Origin: Crotalaria pallida
Taxonomy: Eukaryota; Streptophyta; Magnoliopsida; Fabales; Fabaceae
DNA length: 64,000 bases
Reading direction: 5' to 3'
NCBI GenBank assembly: GCA_037953625.1
Contig: CM075649.1
Location: 122,447,290 to 122,511,289, forward strand
Within the stretch, counting starts at the first letter, position 1. Each line of letters begins with the position of its first letter. A program made the position numbers and the translations under genes. This document shows, one piece after another, positions 11,720-22,805 of this stretch. Under the pieces are notes generated by a model that was not told where the DNA came from, searched no databases, and saw only the letters and a list, made by a program, of their open reading frames with translations.

Positions 11720-14700
11720 TGTAACAGCCCGATTTTCGTAAACCAAAATAATTAACTTTGTGAATTAAAAATTACCAAAAATGAGGCAAGTTTTTTTTTT
11801 TACATTGTTGAAGGACTTGAAAACATATTTGAAAAGTTATTAATCTCCTTCAACCTTCTCTTTCGAAAACCGAGTTGTTACTTAGATTCCAAAACTCTTT
11901 CACCTTGTTTTCCGAAAACGTTTTATGAAGAAAACACTTTAATTTCTACTTAAACGATTTCATAAAAGAGGGTTCTTACATTTCTTAAAAGTCGGGCATG
12001 CTTCAAAATAACTGAAGTACAGTATTAGCTCATGACTTAGGTAATCCTGAATATCAAATACAAACAATCAACTTATTCTAATTCTATCACTGGCTCTTTT
12101 CTCCTATCAAAGACGTCCGGTCTCAGCTTCTCCTTCTTCCTTGCAGGGGCCTTTGTACCGGAAGATGATGCGACCGCATCCTTGGGTTCTTCCTCAGAAC
12201 TTGGCTTAAGTTCCACTCCGAAGAGTCTCACTGAGTTCTCCTTCCCTTGATTCCGAGGCGGCGGTTCGGAGCCATGACATGTGTAGGATATACTCCCCAA
12301 ACACAAACTAGGTGTAGATCCACCCAACTTATGTTCCGGGTCTTCGATCACCAACTGTGCACATCCAGACCATGCCCATCCTTGACGTATAGCTTCCATC
12401 TGCGTCCCTTATGAGGCCAGTTAACGATCTCCAAACGACGATCCATCTGCCCATTGGGATACCAGCGACACCGATGTACCAACGAACAGGAGAGAGTAAG
12501 CGATCCGGACGCGTAACGTCGACGGTGTGGAATTACGGTAGGCAAATTTAATAGGACACACAGAACAATACACATCACACACACAAGCAAACATACTATT
12601 ATTATTATCCACGATTCATATTTATTTCGTTTTATCTTCATTTCCTTCATACTTCTCCTCTTTTGTTCCTCATCCCTTTCACAAGTCTCAATATCTTTTC
12701 CACATCATCCATTCTCAATTTCTTCTCATTCCTCACATTCCTTGAATTCTTACTCTTACAAATATAAATCTTTTCTTACAGTGTGTTATCGAATTACAAC
12801 CATCGATGATCAGGGGATTTCAGGGATCATCGAGGTACGCGTTTCTTTCGTAGTTAGCACTCACATCACAGGTCTACATCTCCTCGGCCAACCCACCACC
12901 TAGTCGAAAGCAAACAGGAGTACAGGACCTTTACCGTGCGGGCACGACAGCTGTCACAACATAAATGGTCCCAGACCAGGAGGCTCTGCCTCAATAATAT
13001 CAATTCACAATAATCATGGCACACTACCTCGCAGTGGCAAACAAGATGCCCCACTCCAATCCCTCTTACTGTTCTCGATTTGCAATCTAGGGGGCGACAG
13101 TATTGTTGTAGTGCGCGCACAGAACTTACCACGGTATTAGACCCAGTCCCCACCACGTTAGTGCACCACTTATGGAGTTCGTTCTGTCTACAACAATACT
13201 CTAGACTTCTTGACGTTTCACCATCATCGTCCTCCCCTAATGCAATCTTGTCCTAAGTATCTGCAGATACTTATCGTTCCTTCCTCTCCACTACTTCGGG
13301 TTAACTCTCATATCTCACCGCGTCCGCCGTTAATGTCTTTTAAGTCTTTTATCTTTTTAATTAACCTATTGGTCGGCTCACCCTTCGTACATCCCTTCAG
13401 TGAGTCCCGACCGCTAACTTTTCACAATTCTTTCTCACATCAATTCTCGCATAGCACAGAGCTGGGGTCACATCAACAGATTCACATTTCACTCTTCAAT
13501 CTTTCTTTTTTACCACCCTTCTCAAAAATCCTTGAATTCTCAATCTTTCCAAAAACTTTCTTTCTCGACCTTCAACAACTCTACTCCCAAAACTTTCACA
13601 AAACTTTATTTTCACCAACATTCACCAAAATTATCATTTCCACAGACTTTTCCTCAAAGAGGTCATTTCGTAAAACTTTCTCAAAAACGTTGTTCTGAAA
13701 CATCCTTTCATAAAACTTCTTTCAAAAAGATCGTTTCATAAAAACTCCTTTGAAAAATTCGGTTTCACAAGCTTCTTCAAAAATTCCATTTCAAAAACCT
13801 TTCCCAGAATTTCGTTTCATAAAACCTTTTTCAGAAATATTTCTTTTCACAATTCTTTTCAAAAGTTATTTTCGCAACCCAAAATTTCCTTTCATAATTC
13901 CTCTTTCAAAAACCATTTTTCAAAACACATTTACTTTGCTGAGCGCTAGTGGAGGAGCAAGCCCAGCTTAACACTAGTTCCCAGACTAAAACCAAGAACA
14001 GAGGAGCTCGGCTCAACTCAGCCCATTTCTCGTTCCAACAACTCACATTACTCTTCCCAGCTCTGGCTCGTTCTCGTTCTTACTTTCAATTTCTTTTCCA
14101 GTTAACTCTGATCTCTCTTTCCCACTCAATCTCTTATCCTTTCATCATCATTCCTCTCTTATAATGTCATCACTTTCAATTTCCTCACTTTCTCAATAAT
14201 TTCTTTTCATAAAGCACTTCTCTTATTCCAACGTCTCTCAGTCTTTTACTCATTATAATTAATAGCAATAAGCAGTATCAAACATAAATGAAAGCATGCT
14301 ATCAACACACAACATCACACAATAGATTTGTGGTCTTTGTCACCTTCGTATAAGTGGCCACACAAAGCACACAATTGCCACTTATACTACTGACACCAAC
14401 CACTTCGTTTCGATCTTTGAGATGATACGGAACGTCCTAATAAATCACCTAGCTACCACGATGTCTTAGGAAAGCTTCTCTCTCACCTGGGGTCCAGCGA
14501 TTTAACGTGCATAGTCGTCTCTGAGCTTGTTTGCTCCCACTGCCTTGATCCCTCGTCTGTAACATCCCTCGTATTAATTAAAATGTATTTCATTCATGAT
14601 TATTTCCTTAAAACAACTCTAACATTTCTCAATTCCTTAAATACTTCAAAAATCATTTTGAAAACATCAATTAAAGCAATCTAAACCATTTGGTTAGGTG

Positions 14701-17455
14701 ACTGGTCCATCTTGGACAGCACCTTAACCGTATTTGAAAACATCGAAAATTCACCGGTTTTCAATCCGGCTTTGTTTAAAATCAATTACTTTATAAAAAC
14801 TAAACTTTGAGTCTCATGGACTCAATTTAGAAATCAAAAACAACTTTAAAATACACTTGGACAACAAAGGAAATGTTTCACAAAAATTAAATGAAAAAAT
14901 CCGAAATCATCGTGAAAACTCATTTTGTTTCAAAACTCTTTAAATCAATATTAACACTTTGAAAACTCACGTTTTGACATAAAACAAGTCACAAACACAA
15001 TCTCACACACTTAAATAAATCAAATCAAATACAAACTAAGCATACATACGGTCACCACACATCTTGATCACTAATTCTCATAAACAATTATTCAATTTAA
15101 TCACAAACAAACATTCATTCTCAAGCAACCATTTCACAAATCAAACACTAACCCACAAACTCAAAACCATTTCATTTTTATAAACAAAAACATCTAAACA
15201 CATTTAGACTTGCAAACCGAACACACACACACACATGGTTATCCAAGCACAAAACTCATACATTTCACAAATACATGCATTTTTCCTAGGTTACCTCATG
15301 GAAAAGAATTCCAACCTAATCATCATGCATAAACCGAAACTATACACACAACCAAATTAAGATTCATGCATCATCAAACACACAAAATCATGCAATTATT
15401 TTCTTCTTTTCTTAACAAAAACCGAGATATGCACAAAGAAACATATAGTCCTTCACTTAAATTAAATCAAGAATCTCATAAGAACATATAACATAAATCA
15501 AATTAGAAAATCATTTTGTTTCCTCTAATTTCCCTTCAAGACTGAGGCTTGCATCCAAAGAAAATACATCATTTCATTTAAAATTGAGACACAAGAATGA
15601 ATCTTAAGTTTTCCTAACATTTTTAAATTGATTTTCAAAGGAATCATAAAATAGCTTTTCAAGGTCAACCCTTCACCTACATGCACCTAATTCATGTAGA
15701 TCAAATCATGAATTTAAACATAAGACACAAATAGAGGACAAAAATCATTTTGGGTGAAAAAGAAGCCAAAACTGAGACACACTCTAGGAAAAATAGGAAA
15801 GCTCTTGTTCCAGAAAATCATTTGCAAAACCCAAAAAAAAATCAAGATCAAAACAAAATTTAAGAATCAAGACTTTTTCCAAGATCAAATCAAAATCACA
15901 CATACACGGTCTAAGATCAACATCATAAATTAACATGCAAGGCCAAAAATTAAAAACAAGTTTAGATGAAGCATAGATCTAACAAATAAGCACATAAACA
16001 CCTTTTGATCTACGATTTTAAGCATGAAAATCAAGCATGCAAAGAAGATCTACTCTAATTTCACAAAGATCATACACAAAATTTTAGATCTAAAAGAATA
16101 ACATCAAGATCTAACATGAAAATTACAACCGAATCATAAAGTCCCTCATTTAGTTCATTACAATTTATTTAGGTCTAAGGAAATCAAGATCAAAGCAAAA
16201 GCATTACATGCAAGCTTAGATCAAACCGAAAATAAACATGCAAAGGAAGAAAAGAAAATTACAAGATTACAAATCAAACAAATTTTGATTCTTCTAGGTT
16301 TTTGGTTTATACCAAGAAGAAAGGTCTTCTAAAACACTTGATCTTCAAAGAATTCCTAAGTTTAAGGCTTGCTCTCCTTCCTCCTTCTTCTTCCTATCTC
16401 ACGGTTTCTTCTTCTTTCTTCCTCTTTTCTTTCTATTTTTCTTTTCTTTGTCTAAGAGTTTGAGAGGCTCTTAGACTTTGTGTTTGGGTGGGTGTTTGGG
16501 CGAAGGAAAGAAATGAGTTGAGAAATGAATGGTGGTGCATCTAAGGCCAAGCTTATATCAACAATTCAAGGTTTCCTATTTTCTCCTTCAAGCAATTCGG
16601 CCATAAGCTAAGGAGGAAGGGTAATTTCGGCCTCCCTTAGAATTGCATGGGTGGAGGTTAGTATTCCTTAAGGAGACAAGGTAGGGAACACTAGGCTTTT
16701 AGGGGTTACTTAGGGGGCAAGACTTTTGACACTCCATTAGGGTTTTCTTCCACTTAGTTAGGGACTTTGGCTCATTTGGTTAGGTCTTGGTTACTTGGTT
16801 TCCATGCTTAGGAAATCTCTAGGCTTCTTACTCACTCACCTATATACACGACACACAGACACACATATATATTCATGCATCCTCACACACTTACACGTAT
16901 CACACACACATGCATACACACTCACCTACTTACACGTCCAACACACACTCATACATGCATATTCACATACACACACATTACACTAACAGATACACATATC
17001 AATCACACTTGCATTTATGCATTCACACACATATACATGCATACACACTCTCTTACACGTTGCACACATACCACACACACATATTTATGCATTTATCATC
17101 ACATACATTTACTAATCAAATCTCACATGATCAAGGCATACATACACAAAACCGTATCTATATATGCATACATATCTATAGGAAATAAATTTTCAAATCA
17201 TTCATGTGCAAAATTATAAATCTCTTAAAAATATCAAACACCTAACCACAGAAAACAAGTCACTTTTTTTTCTAGAAAAACAAATTTTAAAACTCATAAT
17301 CCTATCTCTTGAAAACCCTCTCTTTAAAATCATTTACCACTCGAAAACATGATTTAAGAAATTTCTTCAAGAAATTACTCTTTCGAAAACACTTTTCTCA
17401 AAAATAAATTTCTTTAGTGTTTTAATTTAATATGAGGAATTTACGGGGTATTACA
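11720..17455 (-). repeat. Right LTR (5' LTR) of the giant-LTR element
   Basis: It is 5736 bp, starting TGTAACAGCCCG and ending GGGGTATTACA (one base changed from the left copy's GTTACA). It preserves the uninterrupted version of the site where the left LTR took its solo-LTR insertion. The inverted repeat CGATGATC/GATCATCG lies at 12804-12832 and the internal terminus-like TGTAACATCCC at 14558. CA-rich microsatellite-like sequence fills about 16840-17110. Confidence 0.85.
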
Positions 17456-17520
17456 TCGCGCAGTGGTAATGTGCTTGTTATTGATCTCAGGAGGTCCCTA
17501 GCTCGATTCCAGCTTTGGCC
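17456..17520 (+). repeat. tRNA-derived (SINE-like) arm split by the giant-LTR element
   Basis: With the LTR element removed, the sequence reads AGCA (3167-3170) joined to TCGCGCAGTGGTAATGTG, an A-box-like stretch. About 30 bases later comes AGCTCGATTCC, which fits the B box of tRNA promoters. The spacing suits a tRNA-derived SINE head. No full cloverleaf can be drawn with confidence, so it is not an intact tRNA gene. Confidence 0.55.
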
Positions 17521-17585
17521 CATTTCTCTTTTTTCTTTGCAATTTTCCATTTCATGAGGTTAAAAAATATGAAGAAATGATGGAG

Positions 17586-17645
17586 GTTGGAATCGATCTA
17601 GTGTTCCATGACAGACTTAAAAGACAACATACCACTATGCTAGAA
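17586..17645 (-). repeat. Second tRNA-like arm, inverted relative to the first
   Basis: On the minus strand this reads AGCATAGTGGTATGT, and later CTAGATCGATTCCA. It is similar to the plus-strand arm (AGCA/TCGCG/CAGTGGTAATGT and CTAGCTCGATTCCA). The arms converge tail to tail with about 65 bp between them, forming a foldback. This could be two SINEs in opposite orientation or one element with tRNA-like inverted ends. Confidence 0.5.
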
Positions 17646-17694
17646 CATTTTTATTTGTTGAAGAAGTAATGTTTTAAATATAAATACCAACAAA

Positions 17695-17739
17695 GTTTGT
17701 TGCACCCCCTAACTTTTTTTTCAAGCTCCGCCACTGGAG
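17695..17739 (-). mobile_element. hAT-like transposon end remnant
   Basis: The minus strand reads CAGTGGCGGAGCTTGAAAAA, then AGTTAGGGGGTGC. This CAGTGGCGGA-type terminus is common for plant hAT-like elements. It abuts and truncates the PPR-like fragment. Only one end is visible. Confidence 0.35.
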
Positions 17740-17740
17740 C

Positions 17741-17872
17741 CCCAAGAAGTTGAAGATATGTAACTTCTGCCTCCTCGTATAGAAACTTTTGCCTAAAAGA
17801 ATGTATGAGTAAATTATAGCAAATGACATCTAGCTTGAAGGAGCTCCTAATAAGTAGTATCCATCTACATAT
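17741..17872 (-). pseudogene. Pentatricopeptide-repeat (PPR) protein fragment
   Basis: The minus-strand frame contains a recognisable PPR motif, with LDVICYNLLIHSF matching the first helix pattern (pDvitYNtLI) and YEEAEVTYLQLL matching the second (l.eAe.ty.eml). About 40 residues survive. PPR proteins are organellar RNA-binding proteins, normally with ten or more repeats, so this is only a scrap. Downstream it runs into a hAT-like end, and the residues after that come from transposon sequence. Upstream there is no start or further repeat. It is a non-functional captured or decayed fragment. Confidence 0.55.
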
Positions 17873-18019
17873 CAGTGCATATTTTTTTTTTGTTATGCCC
17901 AACAACTTGAATCCACAAGCCAAACCAACAAAAATAGAAAATCATTTATGATAAACAAAAGAAAAAATAAAACTAGAGTTCCTTTGATAGAAAAGGGAAT
18001 GGGGATGATTAAGTTTATA

Positions 18020-19655
18020 CCTTATTTTATTACACATTAGGTAAATAAAACTAGAGTTGCATCAAATGAAATGAAAGAACAAGATGATAAGACAAGCATT
18101 CTCCTAGAATTATCAATGGATAAAAATGGAACCACATGAAGTATTGTCAAATAATCAACCTCCTAGAATTATCAAAGCATCCTCTATAGAAAGTATTGTC
18201 ACCTCAAAAGAGCTATCCAATAAATTCTAAGTTATTTTTCTCTAATGAAAATTCTTTCTCCAATATATTCATAAAAAAAGAACACTATAGCTTTTCCATT
18301 ACAATGTTTTCCTTCATTCACAGACCATTTAAAAGAAAAATCATGAAGACCGAATAAAAATTGGTAAAGCAAATTAGAAACTTAGAAAATGCATTGAGAA
18401 GCTGAAAGCAAATTCGAAACTTAGAAGCATTTCTTCAAATAGGTTGTGTGGCAAGATTTAATACCTTAGAATGAATGGAGATAATCGAGAATCTGAAGCT
18501 ACTTTCTCACACCTTGCAAAATGAACAGAGATTAGGGATTAGAGATTTGAATAGATTTGAGTGATTAAGAGCAAATGAGACTAAGGATTCCAGTGTTTGG
18601 GAGTAGGGCTTGTTATTAGCGATTGAAGTAAGAAAAAGTGAGCTAAGAGCTTCGATTAGGGATTCAAATCAAAGTGATTGAAATGAGAGAATGGAGATTA
18701 CCTTTGAGATTAAGCGCCTTCCAAATATTAGGATCGGAGTCGCTGCCTTGCTAGCTAGTGATATGATTTGGTGCATCATTGATATGATGATGATTTAAAA
18801 GATTCCGAGAAATTTGTATGTTGTTTTCCCCTCATGCTCTTCTTCTTTGATTGGCTCAGAAGATGTTTCTTAAGAATTTGATGTCTCAACAAAAACCCTT
18901 CGGCCATGTTGGAGAACGAACAACCCAAGCAATTATCTAATCTAAGAATAAAATTTGGATTACTTATACATAGATAAATGTCTATAGGGTAGGTGAAGAT
19001 GACAGGCTGGTATACATTGTATCTTACCCCAATATGACTAAAATCATATTAAGGAAATCATAAAAGAAATTATTCTTTTGCGAATTTTATTATGTAATTG
19101 CTATGTAAATATATATTTCTAAAACATTTAGATATTTTTTATAGGAAAATAGCTAGAAGAAAATCATCACTTCTATTTTAAAAAATATTTTCTCCATATT
19201 TATACAACTTTTTAATAAAAAAATTTATGTGCTTTTAAAATATTTCCACCTTCTGCATGGAGGAGAATCGATTTCTAATTATAATTTAAATAACTTTCCT
19301 TATAAATGCATATATTAAAAGAAGTATGATGTTAATATATAGTATAAAAAATAAAGATGTAAATTACAATTGGATTCGAGAAATAAGTAAAAGTTTATTG
19401 ATTTTTAATCATTAAATTTGTGAAATTAATCAATCTACTATCCTTATTAAAAAGATGTTTATTTGAGACATCACGTTTGTCGTTGAAATTTTCGAGATAC
19501 CACTTTGTCGTTGAAATTTACCTTGCATCATAGCGATTGTGGGTAGATAATCATTATTATCTTCAACCAAAATTACAATTTGAAATTAAATAAATTAATC
19601 AAAATTTTCAGATCATTATCTGTACCTAAAATCATTATCATCAGTTTGATAAAAA
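18020..19655. other. AT-rich sequence without recognisable gene
   Basis: Both strands are broken by frequent stops. About 18400-18900 resembles gene-flanking or leader sequence in texture and is shared with copy 2 (about 24200-24700), but no coding is supported. Confidence 0.5.
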
Positions 19656-19659
19656 AAAT

Positions 19660-20003
19660 GGCAAAATTACTTATTTGGTCCCTTAAGTTATTTATTTATT
19701 CTAAAGTGGTCCTTTAAGTTTTTTTTTGTTTGAAAGTGGTCCCTTAAGCTTTCTTCCGTTAGCATGTTTGATCCTTCCGTCAAATTTTTCATCTCCGGTC
19801 ATCTTCTCCGACGAAACTCCATTTTTCCGGCCAATATCTTTTATCTCCAACTCCACAAATCCCATCACACCACCTTCAGGACGTGGTGGAGAGATTCGTA
19901 ACAGTTAACGGAAGTAAACTTGAGGGATCACTTTCAAACAAAAAAAACTTAAGAGACTTTCAAACAAGTAAATAACTTAGGGGACCAATGAAACAGTTTT
20001 GAC
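19660..20003. mobile_element. Foldback MITE with about 105-bp terminal inverted repeats
   Basis: The left arm reads GGCAAAATTACTTATTTGGTCC, then AAGTTATTTATT, AAAGTGGTCC, and ends near CTTCCGTTAGC. The reverse complement of the right arm gives the same series (GTCAAAACTG, GGTCCCCTAAGTTATTTACT, TTTGAAAGTGATCC, CTTCCGTTAACTG). There is no transposase. The long arms place it among foldback MITEs, with superfamily undetermined. Confidence 0.7.
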
Positions 20004-20224
20004 AAAAAAAATAAATCATTATCCTCGATTTGTTAAAAAAAAATAGAAATAATTATCCATAACAAAAATATTAAAATTTGAAATTAAATAGATTATTGAA
20101 GTTTATCAAGTTATCATTAATAACAAAATTATTTTTATGCTTGATGTGAGTATTTTTTTCCACATTCAATATTTGCTTTTTTTTTCCACCTTTAAATCTC
20201 TTGAATATAAGATCCTTTTGAAAC

Positions 20225-21664
20225 TTTTATTTTGTCCCTATTTATAAGACCCTATATCAATTTTTAATGACAATTAATTACTTCTTTTCACAAACATCTC
20301 TATTGGAGGAACTTATAAAAAAAAAGAGAGAGAAAAGGGCCTCAACAGACCCTAAAAAAAAAAAAAGGAGGAATGGACTATCAATACCTCTATTGGCCCA
20401 ACAACTCGTTCCTAAAAACAGGGAAGTAACGTTTTTATTGCCAATATCACTCATTAGCGCATGATTAATTTGATTACATGTCATTTATTAATTGCTAATA
20501 ATTATCATTACTGTTAAAAATTGTTAACTTTGAACAACAATAACTAATTAATTATTGTTTTCATACACACATGCAAGGTACACGTATGATGGCCCGAGCA
20601 GCTGAGTGACCCATTTCAAGATTCTCATCAATGGGCAAATCGTTTTCCGAGCATAGTGAACACAATAACTTGTTACTCTATTCGAAACGTATTGATGATG
20701 GCAAGGACCCCCGTGCCGAGTTTCCCTCTTTGCGCTTGTGTTCCGAGCGTAGAGAAGCCTGTGTACGGTTCCTTGCTTCGAATACATGTGCCAACTGCGC
20801 GCGGACCCTCGACAGCGTCCCCCTTTTTGGTATCTCATACATTCAGAATGTCGGAAATCATGCACTACCCTTCTCTTCTTGGATTCGTAAGACGATTGTG
20901 GAAACCTCGCACTGTGTTCCCCACTAGAGTCTCTCGTTCCGGGTATGAAGAATATTTTGTTGATTTCCCCTACTCGGAATCGTTTGCTAATTATGAAGAA
21001 TCTCATATCGGGTTTCCCTGTCATTATCCGAGCACGAAGAACGCTATCAACCATCAGTGATACTCTTCCGAATAAAAGGCATCAACTAGCAAACAATGTT
21101 TTATGTCACCACCAACTCTCAGAAGCTCAGCACAGGCTCTTCGAGCCTATACGAGCTTGGGGGGCTTGTAGGGTTAACCAATAATAAATCCTACCGCTAC
21201 AGGATAAGCATGAGCTCTCTAGTACAGGATAAGGGTGAATAACTCATCCTTCTTATCCTCTAAGAGCCATGTCAGCCCTACTGGGCCGAACAGGCCCATA
21301 AGGCACCACAACACAACTTCCCCTATAAGTATCGCCATGCTATAGGGGCTAAGGTATGTTTTTCTCATCCCTACTCTCAAGAACTACGTGTGGCTTGATC
21401 CCCTTATCACTGGGGGTACGTAGGACCGGGGTCACCCTCGTCAGCTGCAACAACCCCAAACACACATCGTGGTGGATCTACTTCTCAGATCCACTACAGA
21501 TTTATTTAACACTTTTTATATTTCTAATACTATTAATAGAGATATTTTTGAAAATACATATCAAATGTTCACATTTTCTATACCATTAACTAAATTAACT
21601 AATTTTCTCAATGGATATGAAATCTACCAAAAGGGTCTTATATACAGGGACGGAGGGAGTAGTA
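20225..21664. mobile_element. Stowaway-type MITE, interrupted
   Basis: The right end GGGACGGAGGGAGTA is the reverse complement of the classic Stowaway terminus (CTCCCTCCGTCCC), preceded by GGGTCTTATA. The left end keeps GTCCCTATTTATAAGACCC with its outermost bases diverged. The body is about 240 bp once the 1.2-kb block at 20300-21496 is excluded. The second copy at 25268-25512 is uninterrupted. Confidence 0.6.
20300..21496 (+). mobile_element. Tat-lineage Ty3/gypsy LTR remnant inside the MITE
   Basis: The block is absent from the paired copy near 25350. Near 21385-21425 it contains CTACGTGTGGCTTGATCCCC followed by GGGGGTACGTAGG, a hallmark of the 3' part of plant Tat-lineage LTRs. A CTATAAGTATCGCC TATA-like segment lies upstream near 21325. 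No clean TG...CA pair or target duplication was found, so it is truncated or decayed. A 168-codon minus-strand frame inside is not recognisable and is probably chance. Confidence 0.5.
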
Positions 21665-21968
21665 TGTATAGCCTATTTTGTTAGAAGATAATTTTGAATG
21701 CTATTATTTCTTTTGTATCTCAATGTTGTCTGTAGTTTCTCTTTGCCTCATATTGTTAGTTTTGATGCATTTAGGACGTTCTCTATATTTTCTTCTATAT
21801 ATGACATTGGTTTTCCATAAATTTAAAGGATACTACTGTGTTGGAGCTTGAGTTTCAAGATGTACATAAAAGTTCACCATACTTCGGATTTCAAACGTGT
21901 TTTTTGCTCTAACTATTGCTGTCTTGGTTTTTCTTATCTCTATCCTATTTTAAACTTTCTGACATGAT

Positions 21969-22600
21969 CTTTACCCTTCTAAAGACTTGTATAAAAAGAT
22001 GCCTATTGAAAATTTCGAGACATCACGTTTGCCGTTGAAGCTAAGCTCGAAGGACCTAAACTTTGATTTCAGAAGAATGCATCTATGGTTGCTGCAACTC
22101 CTTCACTAATAAATTTTGTTTATTGTAATAGAAGAAAATCATTATAAATAATAGGCTTAATTGTGCCACAAGTCTCTGAAGTTTGGGGTACTTTTTCCAG
22201 ATACCGTTATTTTTTTTTATGTCTAACTCCTCGAAGTTACTTCTGGGTTTGTCATTTACCCCATGGGCGAAGATCTTTTTTTTTTAAAAAAAAAATTAAA
22301 AAACTTAAAAACATAATATTTTCATATTTTTAGTTAAATAAAAAAAAAGATTGAAGAGAGGTTCGTCTTCGCCCGTGTGACATTTCAAGTATAGAGTTGA
22401 CGAAAAATGACCGTTGTCTCTTGGAAGGTATTAGTCTCCTCTAGAGGTCTTCTACACCAAGTGATTCACATGTGGTGGCAAATACTTTTAAGTCCGATAC
22501 ACTTGTGCACGCCTTAATCAACTTTTAATAATAAACATTTTTATTTTCTCTCGATAAGTTATGTTATTAGTGATATTTTAATTTCTTTTACTATTTTTCC
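21969..22600. other. AT-rich intergenic sequence
   Basis: No gene is seen. A short inverted repeat, GGGCGAAGA near 22264 and TCTTCGCCC near 22365, flanks A/T runs and could be a decayed MITE. Confidence 0.4.
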
Positions 22601-22613
22601 AAAAGTTACACAT

Positions 22614-22805
22614 TGTATAGCAACATGTTGCCTCAATAAGATATCAAGCACCCATATGACTTCAGGGAAATTATCAAATTCTTGACCATGCAAGGCAAAG
22701 GAAATAGCCTCCATTGCGATCTTTGCGGCAAAGCTAAGTTCAACTTTAAATGTCTTAGCATGATATGACAGCTTCAACCTCTTCTTGTCACTCTCATTTG
22801 GACTT
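22614..22805 (-). pseudogene. ARGONAUTE4-type exon fragment
   Basis: The minus-strand frame reads SDKKRLKLSYHAKTFKVEL, then SFAAKIAMEAI, FALHGQEFDN and VLDILLRQHV. This is the order and spacing found in the N-terminal domain of AGO4-clade proteins (KRL..yqAKtfkVei.fAAKIpm.AIa.AL.GQe.e...ealrVLDIiLRQHa). AGO4 loads 24-nt siRNAs for RNA-directed DNA methylation. One exon survives. Conservation stops after RQHVAIQ at a GTGTAAC, which may be the old donor site. Several conserved residues are changed (for example Arg-Gly-Gln-Glu to His-Gly-Gln-Glu). No PAZ, MID or PIWI sequence was found nearby, so this is a relic. Confidence 0.7.

Larger units (their letters stand above)
3176..17455 (-). mobile_element. 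Complete non-autonomous LTR retrotransposon with giant LTRs (LARD-like)
   Basis: Two long direct repeats flank a 1.2-kb internal region. On the minus strand that region starts with a primer binding site TGGTATCAGAGC next to the right LTR and ends with a purine tract (TTAAGTTGGGGAGAA) next to the left LTR. Outer ends are TG...CA and the flanks are TCGCG on both sides. No gag, protease, RT, RNase H or integrase is visible in any frame, so mobilisation would need proteins in trans. The primer site and the TGTAACA/TGTTACA termini match the Tekay-type chromoviruses elsewhere in the window, which could be a donor lineage. LTRs of 5.7 kb around a 1.2-kb interior are unusual even for LARDs, where the internal domain is normally several kb. 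The two LTRs are nearly identical, so the insertion looks recent. Confidence 0.85.
17944..21968. repeat. Segmental duplication, copy 1
   Basis: The block pairs with 23707-25816. Shared landmarks in the same order are TTTGATAGAAAA, then TTGCATCAAATGA, GAACAGAGATTAGG, TTCTTTTGCGAATTTTATTATG, CTCCATTTTTCCGGCC, GACCCTATATCAATTTTTAA and CTATCCTATTTTAAACTTTCTGACATGA. Copy 1 has about 0.7 kb (19111-19787) and 1.2 kb (20300-21496) that copy 2 lacks. Both copies sit on the 5' side of a minus-strand gene fragment (PPR here, AGO4-type at copy 2). Confidence 0.8.

Noticed and set aside
17456..17520. Functional tRNA gene
   Set aside because: Only promoter-box-like segments are seen. Acceptor and anticodon stems do not form, and the sequence is split by the retrotransposon.
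20548..21054. 168-codon minus-strand frame in the Tat-like block
   Set aside because: No domain is seen, and frames of similar length occur on the opposite strand over the same bases. It is probably chance in a less AT-rich LTR.
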